Positions 5,986 to 12,970 of a stretch of 14,402 nt of DNA are shown one piece after another (the stretch's first letter is position 1; every line of letters starts with the position of its first letter). The notes below the pieces were generated by a model, which saw nothing but the letters and a program-made list of their open reading frames with translations, did no database searches and was not told the origin of the DNA. Made by a program: the position numbers and the translations under genes. Origin of the DNA: Clostridia bacterium (GTDB taxonomy: Bacteria; Bacillota; Clostridia; Oscillospirales; CAG-272); contig CAAGJL010000046.1 in NCBI GenBank assembly GCA_900770145.1, forward strand, positions 1 to 14,402, in the 5' to 3' direction.

Positions 5986-8684
5986 TTTCCGTTTTTCCCT
6001 TTGTTTTTGCCGAACAGGCGGTCAAGAAGACTGCGTTTGACGGCGGGCTGTTTGCCCCCGTTTTCCTCCCGGCTGTCCTCCATAAACCCGCGGCTGTCGT
6101 CCACGCCTTTCCCGGTGGGGCGACTGTAATCCATCTCCCCCGGGTAGCGGATGTCGGAAAGCAGGCGCTCGTTTTTCGTCAATTCCTCCACGGAGGGTAA
6201 ATTCTCCGGCAGGGAGTAGTTGTCAGGATCGGCGGAGGTGTTTTCAAAATAGTCCGCCGCACGCTCGGCGTCGGGTTTGGTCTTCTCCCGTCCGGCGTAC
6301 TCAAAGGGCTTGAGATCGTCAAAGTGTTTGCGCTCCCGGTCGCTCCGGTCGGGCGTTTCTTCGGGTGCGGACATTGCCTGTGCGGCGGGGATTTCGTCGG
6401 CTTGTGCCGGTTCTCCGGCGGGGGCTGCACCCACGCGGCGAATCCACCCGAGGGCGGTCATTTCCGCTACCGTCATGGGGGTAAATTCATCCTCGCCCAG
6501 CAGCCGGGGCTTATTTGCCGCAGGCAGTTCAAACCGCTCTCCAAGGCGCGCCACTGCCGTCAAAGCGTTTTTCAGCCCGCGGGGTCCGCGCACGCGCAGG
6601 AGCGTGGGGGTTGCCTCATAGCGTTTGACGAACGAGACATCCCGCGCGAAAAATCCGGCGGGCAGGCTGTCCCGCTCCAACGCGGTATAGAAATACAACG
6701 TTTTGCCCTTGATTGCGATTTTTGCCAGTTTGTTCCGCCCTGCCGTAAAGGTGCAACAGGCGCGGCTGACCCGCATTTTCACCCGGCGGAGCGATAACAG
6801 CGCGTTGGCAATCTCCAAAAAGTATGCGCGCGTTTTTTCATCCGCAAGGCGGATTTTCGCCTGAAAATCTTTCTCGTAGCGGACGCCGGGAAACGTGAAC
6901 GCGCCCGGCTCCTCCCCGTCTTCTTCCACGTCGGTCGGCGCCCCCGTCAGGTCTTCTTCCGCAGGGGGAACGTACCGTTCCGCCGCTTCCAGCGCCACGC
7001 GCACGGCAAAAAGAATATCCCGCTCGCCGTCCTCCTCCGGCGCCTTTGCCGTCACGTCAAAATCGGCGGCCTCCGCCTCGTCCTCATCCTCCCGCACGCG
7101 CACGTCCGGGTGCAGTTGCGGGGTCACGTAGGCGGCAAGCGCCTCCTCTTCTTCCAGCCCTTGGGTATGGTGGGCAAACAGCAGCAACTGCGCGGCGGCG
7201 TTTTCGCTGAGCTCGCAGAGGTAATCCACGCCCGGTTCCATCACTTTTTCGCCCACGGTCAGCCCCACGCCGGTCTCGTCATAGCCCTCCAGAAAGTTCC
7301 AAAGGTCAAGACACTGGCGCAGGTATTTGTTTTTTAGGATGGCGTTGGTGCGCAAAATCGGGGGATGGACGTAATTTCTGCCCATCTGCCGCACAAAATC
7401 CGACTCCATATAGGTCTTTACCACGCCGTTCAGGCGTTCCACGCGCCGCCAGAGCCCGGTGCCGAGAAAGCCTTTTTTCACGCCCTCGGGGTCGGTCAGT
7501 TTTTCAGAGACCTCAATGCTGACCCGGATTTTGCCGCGCTTTTCGCCGTCAAAAAAGTTGTTTTCAAACTGCACCTCGTCCACCCGCTCGTCCGCGCCCT
7601 GCTCTAAGGCAAGGCGGTAACGGATGGTCACGAAATAGTACAGGTGCGAGAGCAGGGTGTTGAGAAACTTATTTTCATAGGTCAGCACCGAATCCTCGCG
7701 GAAGACATTCAGCAGTTTGGAGGGGGTGATTTCATCGCCGTTGACGCTGGCAATGTAGTCGGTGTGCTGGCACAGGTGCACCACCGATCTGCCGGTGATT
7801 TTTTTGGTCAGTTCCATGGGGAGAATCTCTTCGGTTTCGGCAATGTAGTGCGACGGGCGGCGAATCAGTTCGTCCAGCGCGACCAGACTGTCCTCCACGC
7901 GGCGCACCCAATCCTCGTCAATCGCGCGCAACATCGTCTTTTGCGAAAGTTTCACGCTGGCGTCGCCCGCGTCCAACGCTTCGCAAATGCTGCCGTATGC
8001 CGCGTGGCGACCGATAACCCCGCGCACGGCTTCCACCGTGTCGGTATAGGCGTCCCCGTACTCCGGCATTTCTGCCGGGGCGGTAACAGGCGCCGCCGTT
8101 TCGGGCGGTTGCTCCCCGCCCGGCTCACCGGCGCTTTTCCCTTTCATCAGGCGGATGAGACCTCTTGTGATGAGATTTTGGAAACTGTCCTGCGGGAAAG
8201 CCTTTGCCGAAATCGGCTCCGGCAGGGGGTCTTTTTTGGCAAGCCCCAGCCCCGCCGCCACTTCGGCGATTTTTGCCACGGCGTTTCTTGCCCCGCCCGC
8301 ACTCCTGATGCGGAAAAGCGCCGGGGTTTTCTCGTATTTGCGCGCCGCCGCGTCGCGCGCTTTATAGCGCCCGCCCGAAAGCTCCTCCGGGTCGGCGGCG
8401 AGATACAGGCACAGCGTTTTGCCGTTGATGGTGCAACGCGCCAGTTGGGCGCGCCCCACCGAAAAAGTGACCCCCGCCCATCCCGTGCGCGAGCGCACGC
8501 GCGCGTAAGAAAGGAGCTCGGTGGCGATTTCTGCATAATACTCCCTGACCGGGAGGTCGGAGAGGAGCAGTTTTGCGGTAAAAGATTTATGATAGCGCAA
8601 AAGCCCCACCCAGGGGGTGGTTTTTTTGTTTGTTTCTTCTTCGTTTTGCATACCGTTATGGGGGATATTGGTTTCGTGATCCAC
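5982..8684 (-). CDS. Large protein with duplicated domain around a DUF2357/McrC-like helical core
   Basis: A 900-residue protein without signal peptide or membrane helix. One domain occurs twice: residues 31-148 and 603-720. Both copies share a [K/D]-x-F-x-AK opening, EIAxxLLS, GRxxLA, GKTL and a Y-[E/x]-x-T-P-x-L-x-R-[I/V]-R ending; the similarity seems to run on into LITRGLIR (171-178) and MTALGWIRR (742-750). Between them lies a mainly helical region (about 211-510). Its YENKFLNTLLSHLYYF (336-351) and surroundings recall DUF2357/McrC-like proteins that partner McrB-type ATPases. No PD-(D/E)xK nuclease motif was found. The last 150 residues are acidic and probably disordered, ending in a basic tail. 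The start is GTG with GGAGGAG seven to eight bases upstream. The AAA+ ATPase gene lies 33 bases before, and the stop overlaps the next ATG. A scaffold or adaptor of the ATPase is my inference; the function is unknown. Confidence 0.85.
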   Translation of the reverse strand: MDHETNIPHNGMQNEEETNKKTTPWVGLLRYHKSFTAKLLLSDLPVREYYAEIATELLSYARVRSRTGWAGVTFSVGRAQLARCTINGKTLCLYLAADPEELSGGRYKARDAAARKYEKTPALFRIRSAGGARNAVAKIAEVAAGLGLAKKDPLPEPISAKAFPQDSFQNLITRGLIRLMKGKSAGEPGGEQPPETAAPVTAPAEMPEYGDAYTDTVEAVRGVIGRHAAYGSICEALDAGDASVKLSQKTMLRAIDEDWVRRVEDSLVALDELIRRPSHYIAETEEILPMELTKKITGRSVVHLCQHTDYIASVNGDEITPSKLLNVFREDSVLTYENKFLNTLLSHLYYFVTIRYRLALEQGADERVDEVQFENNFFDGEKRGKIRVSIEVSEKLTDPEGVKKGFLGTGLWRRVERLNGVVKTYMESDFVRQMGRNYVHPPILRTNAILKNKYLRQCLDLWNFLEGYDETGVGLTVGEKVMEPGVDYLCELSENAAAQLLLFAHHTQGLEEEEALAAYVTPQLHPDVRVREDEDEAEAADFDVTAKAPEEDGERDILFAVRVALEAAERYVPPAEEDLTGAPTDVEEDGEEPGAFTFPGVRYEKDFQAKIRLADEKTRAYFLEIANALLSLRRVKMRVSRACCTFTAGRNKLAKIAIKGKTLYFYTALERDSLPAGFFARDVSFVKRYEATPTLLRVRGPRGLKNALTAVARLGERFELPAANKPRLLGEDEFTPMTVAEMTALGWIRRVGAAPAGEPAQADEIPAAQAMSAPEETPDRSDRERKHFDDLKPFEYAGREKTKPDAERAADYFENTSADPDNYSLPENLPSVEELTKNERLLSDIRYPGEMDYSRPTGKGVDDSRGFMEDSREENGGKQPAVKRSLLDRLFGKNKGKNGK
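6525..6878 (-). repeat. Second copy of the duplicated domain (residues 603-720)
   Basis: This copy starts YEKDFQAKIRL and contains LEIANALLSLRRVK, TAGRNKLAKIAIKGKTLYFY and KRYEATPTLLRVRG, matching the N-terminal copy in order and spacing. It lacks the Gly-Trp context of the first copy and has two adjacent Cys (643-644). Confidence 0.75.
8241..8594 (-). repeat. First copy of the duplicated domain (residues 31-148)
   Basis: This copy starts YHKSFTAKLLL and contains AEIATELLSYARVR, SVGRAQLARCTINGKTLCLY and RKYEKTPALFRIRS. Both copies are about 118 residues long. The homology is visible at protein level; I saw no long exact DNA identity, so the duplication is old. Confidence 0.75.
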
Positions 8685-8690
8685 GTAAAA

Positions 8691-8697
8691 CTCCTCC
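8691..8697 (-). promoter_or_regulatory. Ribosome binding site deciding the GTG start of the 900-residue gene
   Basis: GGAGGAG (minus strand) stands six bases before GTG at 8684-8682. The first in-frame ATG is codon 12 and has no comparable site, so GTG is taken as the start. Confidence 0.75.
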
Positions 8698-8717
8698 TTT
8701 CCCGTATTTTGCAGGGC

Positions 8718-10286
8718 TTAGTACATCTTTTGCAGGCGTTGCAGGTAGGCAATGCTCTCCCGCATGCTGCCCTTGCCGAATTGCGCGTCCATAAACGCAA
8801 TCAGCCCTCTGATTTCATCCCGGATAAGCGAGAGGTTCAGGCTTTCAAATTTACGGAACACCTTGGTCACAAAAATATAGTCGATCGCTTCGATCTCACT
8901 GCCGCCGCAGGCGACATAGACCGGAACAAAGTTTTTCAGTTGTTTGAGAATACGGTTACCGAATGCCACGCGGAATTTTTCGATGACATACAGATCCAGT
9001 TTCTCGATTTTATTCAGAACCTCGTCGCTGACGGGGTGATCCTGCTTTGCTTTTTCATACAGCGCCTCCACATAGGAGTACGCAATTTTCTTGCCTGCGG
9101 TCTCCGGGGCGTCAAAGGGGACGCCTTTGCTGTCCAGGTTGATTACAAACGCACGGTCATAGACCTTATCGGTGACCGTAAACGTAGAGTCGTCATTATT
9201 GATGGTGCCGACGTACCACACATTTTGCGGAATGGTCAGAAATCCGTCGGTCAGTTTTGCGGGGTCGTTCTCCCAGCGGGAGGCAACCAACTCAATCTTC
9301 CACTCATTGGGGTTCGGCATTTCCAGGATGGAGAGCATTTCCGCAAAGTAATACTCCACGCGGGCAATGTTCATCTCATCGAGAATGATAACGTTGAGAT
9401 CGTCGTTATACCCTGCCTCGTAAATGCGGCGGAGCACGTCGGTCTCGTTGAATTTCTTGGTAAACTCGTTGAAGTAGCCAAACAGCTCGTTGCGGTCACG
9501 CCACGACGGCTGTACCGACGCGATGGTTGCGTCGTTTTTAAAATACTTGCCCATCACATAGGGCAGCGAGGTCTTACCGGTACCGGAGATACCCTGTAAG
9601 ATAATCAGTTTGGTGCAGGCAAACCCGGCAAGCATCAGCCGGATGGTGCGCACATCGTAGTAAAGAGAACTGTTGGAGCAGGCGAAATTACGCAGGTCGT
9701 CACAGATTTCACGCAACGACATAGAGGTATCATATTCCGGCACGGTATAAAACGTGTATTTGGCGTCCACCGCGGCAAGGCGGGAAAAACGCCCGGTGGT
9801 ATCCGGTACAGAGTTGTTCTCTTCCCCTTCCGCAATCGCGTCCGACACCTCCCGGAATTCGCCCTCAAACATTTGTTTGAGTTGCTCATAGGTCACGCCG
9901 GTCTGGGCGATTTTCAGTTTGAGAATCCGTTCCCGGTCTTCGGTCAGGCGCACCACGTCCTCGTGAAGATTGGCAATTTCCTCCAGCAGATCCTCATTGC
10001 CGACCAACGTACGGCGAAACCGGATATATTTGCGGATACCGTAGACAACGAGGAAAATCAGCCCCGCCCACACGGCAAACGTAAGCACAAACGCGAGGAT
10101 GGAAAACACCCAGTCAAGCACCCCGAAATTGGCGCGCTCATCTGCCCAGAGTTTGAAGTAATAGGTCAGATCAAAAATTTTGGCAATGCCGAAAAAGATC
10201 CCCTTGACAATCATCAGGAATCCGTCCAACATATTGCCGAAAAACGATTTGAACCAGGTTAAAAACCCATACAAAAACTCATTCAT
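8718..10286 (-). CDS. Membrane-anchored McrB/MoxR-type AAA+ ATPase
   Basis: A 522-residue protein. The first 45 residues are hydrophobic and aromatic, and a clear membrane helix follows at about 58-83, with a basic RKYIRFRR end. A predicted coiled coil (about 97-125) leads to the AAA+ module. Walker A is GISGTGKT (232-239). Walker B is VIILDEMN (299-306), the DE-[M/I]-N form seen in McrB-like proteins. A sensor-1 region GTINNDD (360-366) and a probable arginine finger in DKVYDRAF (Arg378) are present. All parts for ATP hydrolysis and ring assembly are there. McrB GTPases have an MxxxNxxDR signature where this protein has GTINNDDST...DR, so ATP is more likely. The fixed position at the membrane between fibre, peptidase and scaffold genes argues against a restriction enzyme and for remodelling or export of envelope proteins (inference). 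Start: ATG with AAGGA eight bases upstream. Confidence 0.9.
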   Translation of the reverse strand: MNEFLYGFLTWFKSFFGNMLDGFLMIVKGIFFGIAKIFDLTYYFKLWADERANFGVLDWVFSILAFVLTFAVWAGLIFLVVYGIRKYIRFRRTLVGNEDLLEEIANLHEDVVRLTEDRERILKLKIAQTGVTYEQLKQMFEGEFREVSDAIAEGEENNSVPDTTGRFSRLAAVDAKYTFYTVPEYDTSMSLREICDDLRNFACSNSSLYYDVRTIRLMLAGFACTKLIILQGISGTGKTSLPYVMGKYFKNDATIASVQPSWRDRNELFGYFNEFTKKFNETDVLRRIYEAGYNDDLNVIILDEMNIARVEYYFAEMLSILEMPNPNEWKIELVASRWENDPAKLTDGFLTIPQNVWYVGTINNDDSTFTVTDKVYDRAFVINLDSKGVPFDAPETAGKKIAYSYVEALYEKAKQDHPVSDEVLNKIEKLDLYVIEKFRVAFGNRILKQLKNFVPVYVACGGSEIEAIDYIFVTKVFRKFESLNLSLIRDEIRGLIAFMDAQFGKGSMRESIAYLQRLQKMY

Positions 10287-10329
10287 AGTCCGTTTCCTTT
10301 GCGAAATTTGAGGCGGTGCGTTTTTTTGC

Positions 10330-10357
10330 CGCGGTCACGAGGTCCCCCGTGACCGCG
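10330..10357 (-). other. Intercistronic hairpin between signal peptidase and AAA+ genes
   Basis: A perfect 10-bp stem CGCGGTCACG / CGTGACCGCG with an 8-base loop lies 12 bases after the peptidase stop. Downstream on the minus strand the RNA is A-rich, so there is no U-tract and no intrinsic terminator. A role in mRNA stability, processing or partial attenuation is possible. Confidence 0.7.
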
Positions 10358-10368
10358 AGCGAAATCGG

Positions 10369-11160
10369 TCAGTCCTTGCTGTCCTTGTTTTCTTCCTGCG
10401 GCGCATTCTCGGGGGCTGTGCCCTCTTTGCCTGCCGCTTCAGCCTGTTTTTTGAGGTATTCTTCCACTGCCTTTTGCCGGATCAGTTCTTCGTCCGCTGC
10501 CGAGATCATCTTTTTGCCGCTGTTTTTCACCGAAAGCAGCGTCCGGATAAACACCACCAACTGGTATACGAAAAACGCGATCAGAGGCAACAGAATGCAA
10601 AGCCCGAAACCGAGGCGGGAGCTGAGAAATGTCATCACGCTGCCAAGCCCGGCAATTTTGGTGCCGGTATAGACGGCGATCAGGCGGGAGCGATCCACGG
10701 ATTCCGAAAAGCCGTGGCTGTACTCCTCATTGTCACCCATCGTGGTGACGGAGACAACGTTGCCGTTGTCGTTTCTCTTGACGGCGGTGATACGGTGCGT
10801 GTTGTATTCCCCGGGGGAGACCACGCCGTCACCGTTGATGTCCCATTCATAAGTGACGATGTCGCCCACTTCCAGCGCGTCGATTGCCGCGTCATCCGTG
10901 GAGATATATTTGCCGATAATCATCGTACCCTTGGAGAAGCCGGAGGGTTTGTTTTCCGGCACGCCTGCGGGTTTTCCGGCGTCCATAGAGCCGGACTGCA
11001 CATACAGGTAGCATTTGCCGCCCACCGTAGGCACGTTTTTGGCGTTGGCGTTTGCCGACACCGCAACCACCGTCACAAACACGCAGAATGCGACAAAAAT
11101 CCACAGGATGACGTTGACGACAATGTTCACCGTCTTTTTTGCATTAAAATTCTTTTCCAT
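10369..11160 (-). CDS. sipW: SipW-type signal peptidase with an EF-hand-like loop, first copy
   Basis: A 263-residue protein from ATG 11160. An in-frame TTG at 11190 would add ten residues but has no ribosome site, while AAGGA lies ten bases before the ATG. Membrane helices are at about 12-34 and 184-210, with a charged cytoplasmic tail. The peptidase boxes are Ser58 in VQSGSMD, GDIVTY (99-104), His122 in NTHRITAV and Asp143 in TMGDNE. His in place of Lys marks the SipW/ER-type branch, known in Bacillus for processing TasA. A long insertion after the catalytic Ser and the loop DINGDGVVSPGE (107-118) are notable: the loop has the spacing DxNxDGxxxxxE of a Ca-binding EF-hand and ends four residues before His122. 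It directly follows the fibre gene, the likely substrate, after a 155-base hairpin-rich gap. Confidence 0.92.
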   Translation of the reverse strand: MEKNFNAKKTVNIVVNVILWIFVAFCVFVTVVAVSANANAKNVPTVGGKCYLYVQSGSMDAGKPAGVPENKPSGFSKGTMIIGKYISTDDAAIDALEVGDIVTYEWDINGDGVVSPGEYNTHRITAVKRNDNGNVVSVTTMGDNEEYSHGFSESVDRSRLIAVYTGTKIAGLGSVMTFLSSRLGFGLCILLPLIAFFVYQLVVFIRTLLSVKNSGKKMISAADEELIRQKAVEEYLKKQAEAAGKEGTAPENAPQEENKDSKD

Positions 11161-11246
11161 TCCCTTTAATTCCTTATGTTTATTTGTCAAAGCCGAAGGG
11201 CCGGTCGGGTGCGCGCGGCGCTCACGCTCCCCTTTAACCGACTATA

Positions 11247-11276
11247 CCCTGCACAGGGTTTTTGCCCTGTGCAGGG
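11247..11276 (-). other. Strong intercistronic hairpin after the fibre gene
   Basis: A perfect 12-bp stem CCCTGCACAGGG / CCCTGTGCAGGG with a 6-base loop. No U-tract follows on the minus strand (TATAGTCGG), so it is not a standard terminator. It lies three bases past another hairpin. Such 3' stems can protect an upstream message from 3' exonucleases and raise fibre subunit output over downstream genes (inference). Confidence 0.75.
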
Positions 11277-11279
11277 GGT

Positions 11280-11300
11280 TCACCCGCGCGCTTCGGGTGA
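11280..11300 (-). other. Second hairpin after the fibre gene
   Basis: A 7-bp stem TCACCCG / CGGGTGA with a 7-base loop sits 15 bases after the fibre stop codon and immediately before the larger hairpin. It is read first by RNA polymerase. No terminator U-tract follows. Confidence 0.65.
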
Positions 11301-11315
11301 GAAAAACAGACTAAC

Positions 11316-11993
11316 TCAGTCGATTGCAAAATTCATCGTAACGCTGCCGCCGAGATTAGCCGCATTGTCGCTGTAGGTTTTTGCATCTTCGCCGTCGATG
11401 TAGTAGTAAACAGTGATTACCACAGGGGTGCCTTTGGTCATCGTTGCAGCCAGAACTTCCGTCAGGTCGGCAGCGGTTGCATTGTGCGTATAAATATTGG
11501 TACCGCATACAATCACTACATTCAGCGCTTTGTCGGCAGCAATCGTAATACCGGTCAGTTTCAGGTTGGCGGCAGTATCGACACCGGACTTATTGCTCAA
11601 ATCAAACGCAAACTTTTCACTTGCCACGTAGCCGGTAAGTGTGGTGCATGCCACATAATCGCCGCTCTTTGTGGAACTTGCAGGGTCAATGCTGTATGCA
11701 TACTGCCAGCTGGCTGGCTCGGCAACGTTCGCGGAGGTCAATGTTGTCTTGGGCATTACGGGGGCAAGATCAGCCGTGCTCGCGCTCGTTGCTGTTCTGT
11801 TAAGGCTGTCGCCGTCAACAGTATCGCCTGCCGCAATAATCAGGAACGGATTGTCGGACTTTGCAGTCACCTGCATACCCGTAGCGGTAACGGTTTTGTT
11901 CATCGAGAACCATGCAAAGGTGGAGGTGCCCATCAGGACTGCCGAAACGAGAAGCAGGCAGAACGCGGGAATCAGTTTCTTGAACTTTTTCAT
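11316..11993 (-). CDS. Secreted TasA-like fibre subunit with SipW-type signal peptide
   Basis: A 225-residue protein. The N-terminus MKKFKK, a hydrophobic core and TSTFAWFSMNKTV (23-35) form the signal typical of SipW substrates in Clostridia; cleavage is expected close to FAWF. The mature part is rich in Ala, Thr, Ser and Val, low in charge and strand-rich, with conserved-looking NKTVTATGMQVTAKS at its start and VVITVYYYIDGEDAKTY near the end. This is the pattern of the TasA/camelysin beta-sandwich group, whose members polymerise into matrix fibres; the amyloid or fibre property is inferred. Mature Cys116 and Cys163 could form a disulphide. AAAGGAG seven bases before the ATG is a strong ribosome site. 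Two hairpins follow the gene, and a SipW peptidase is next. It is the best candidate for the main structural product of the operon. Confidence 0.85.
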   Translation of the reverse strand: MKKFKKLIPAFCLLLVSAVLMGTSTFAWFSMNKTVTATGMQVTAKSDNPFLIIAAGDTVDGDSLNRTATSASTADLAPVMPKTTLTSANVAEPASWQYAYSIDPASSTKSGDYVACTTLTGYVASEKFAFDLSNKSGVDTAANLKLTGITIAADKALNVVIVCGTNIYTHNATAADLTEVLAATMTKGTPVVITVYYYIDGEDAKTYSDNAANLGGSVTMNFAID

Positions 11994-12113
11994 TGTTTTT
12001 CTCCTTTATAAAATCGGTTTTGGGGGTGTATTTATTCTCCTGCCGTATCGCGCCAATGCGGCAAAAAGACAACATGGGGTAAGAAAATTATGAGAAAGGC
12101 TTCGTCATCCGCC

Positions 12114-12182
12114 CGGGGCTTTCGATCCCCCGCCTGCGGCGTGGGAATGGAAAACGCAGTAAGCGGTTTACCGAAAGCCCCG
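12114..12182 (-). other. Branched RNA element between the two TasA-like genes
   Basis: The 203-base gap (11994-12196) holds an 11-bp perfect stem CGGGGCTTTCG / CGAAAGCCCCG whose arms are 12182-12172 and 12124-12114. Inside are two smaller hairpins: GTAA/TTAC, and a CGCC/GGCG stem with a 3-base loop extended past one mismatch by CCC/GGG. No U-tract follows. No promoter of good quality was seen in the gap. It resembles an mRNA processing or stability element in front of the fibre gene; no known RNA family was recognised. Confidence 0.5.
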
Positions 12183-12196
12183 TTTGGCTTTTGGTG

Positions 12197-12970
12197 TCAG
12201 GTTGCGCCCACAACCTCCATAATCATATCGACCTTGAACTCACCGCCGATCAGGTCGTCCGTGCAATCGGGGTCGTTGCCCTCAATCCAGATGACCACGG
12301 TGATCTTGGAGATATCACCGGGGGCAAACCCGTCTACGGTGCCCTCCGTGACCGTGCCGGAAGAGGTGAAATTGGTCATTACACGGTCGTAAGGGTCAAT
12401 CTCCGGCTCTCCGTTGCCGGCGGTTTTTGCTTTGGCAAAATCGGTGTAAACGCCGTTGCGGTCAAAGGTTTTGGTTTCCGCTTTGTAATAGAACGGGGTG
12501 TAATACAGCCGCACGCGGATTGCCGCGTCAATCCCCGCTGTCATGCGGGAGATCTCCAACCGGTAGCTGTAGGTCAGTTCCAGTGACCCGGTATTTTTTA
12601 CATAGAAAGTGTAGGCTACATAATTCTCTCCGTTATGCTCGCCGTTGGTGTCATTGAGGTTGGCAGGCAGAGAGTTACCGTCGATATTGGTAGCGTCCTT
12701 GATGGCGCCCGCATTGAGGAAAGAGACGGGGTTGGAAAACCGCTCGTTTTCCGCAAGCGAGAGCGAATATTTACGGTCATTGTAATCCGTGATTTTGACC
12801 GTAAAACTGCCGTACTTGCTGAACAGAAGCGAAATCACGTAAACGATTGTCAACAGCGCCAGCGTAACGCCCATCACCGCGGGCACGACCTTGCACACCC
12901 GGCGGTACCGTTTGACCTCCCCCGCCGTGCGGCGCAGAAAGGACGTGGTTTTTTTCTCATTCATCGCCAT
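12197..12970 (-). CDS. Membrane-anchored TasA/camelysin-like surface protein
   Basis: A 257-residue protein. A basic cytoplasmic segment (about 11-27) is followed by one membrane helix (about 28-50) without a clear cleavage site, so it is probably an uncleaved anchor. The outside part looks like the TasA/camelysin beta-sandwich: ENYVAYTFYVKNTGSLELTY (115-134) and DISKITVVIWIEGNDPDC (219-236), a pattern often seen as VAYTFYVxNTG and VIWxEGxDP in such proteins of Firmicutes. It may anchor or nucleate the fibre made by the next gene, comparable in role to TapA (inference; no TapA similarity claimed). Start: ATG 12970 with GGAGG six bases upstream; a second in-frame ATG follows two codons later. 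The gene overlaps the end of the degenerate EAL gene by 14 bases, so translation is probably coupled. Confidence 0.82.
   Translation of the reverse strand: MAMNEKKTTSFLRRTAGEVKRYRRVCKVVPAVMGVTLALLTIVYVISLLFSKYGSFTVKITDYNDRKYSLSLAENERFSNPVSFLNAGAIKDATNIDGNSLPANLNDTNGEHNGENYVAYTFYVKNTGSLELTYSYRLEISRMTAGIDAAIRVRLYYTPFYYKAETKTFDRNGVYTDFAKAKTAGNGEPEIDPYDRVMTNFTSSGTVTEGTVDGFAPGDISKITVVIWIEGNDPDCTDDLIGGEFKVDMIMEVVGAT

Noticed and set aside
5011..6129. Plus-strand open frame of 372 codons
   Set aside because: Spans three minus-strand genes in antisense and has low-complexity His/Phe/Arg-rich sequence.
7644..9599. Plus-strand open frame of 651 codons
   Set aside because: It runs antisense across parts of two well-supported minus-strand genes and has a His/Phe/Gly-rich composition with no recognisable domain. 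Long antisense frames are expected from the codon bias here.
5982..10286. Type IV (McrBC) restriction system
   Set aside because: The ATPase is membrane-anchored, the partner has no visible nuclease motif and the neighbours are fibre and signal peptidase genes, not defence genes.
10321..10357. Hairpin with a T-run taken as an intrinsic terminator
   Set aside because: The T-run at 10321-10327 is on the plus strand and on its 5' side of the stem; for minus-strand transcripts the hairpin is followed by A residues, so it cannot terminate the operon.
10369..11190. TTG start ten codons upstream for the first signal peptidase
   Set aside because: No ribosome site before the TTG; the ATG at 11160 has AAGGA upstream and is followed by the usual short cytoplasmic segment and membrane helix.
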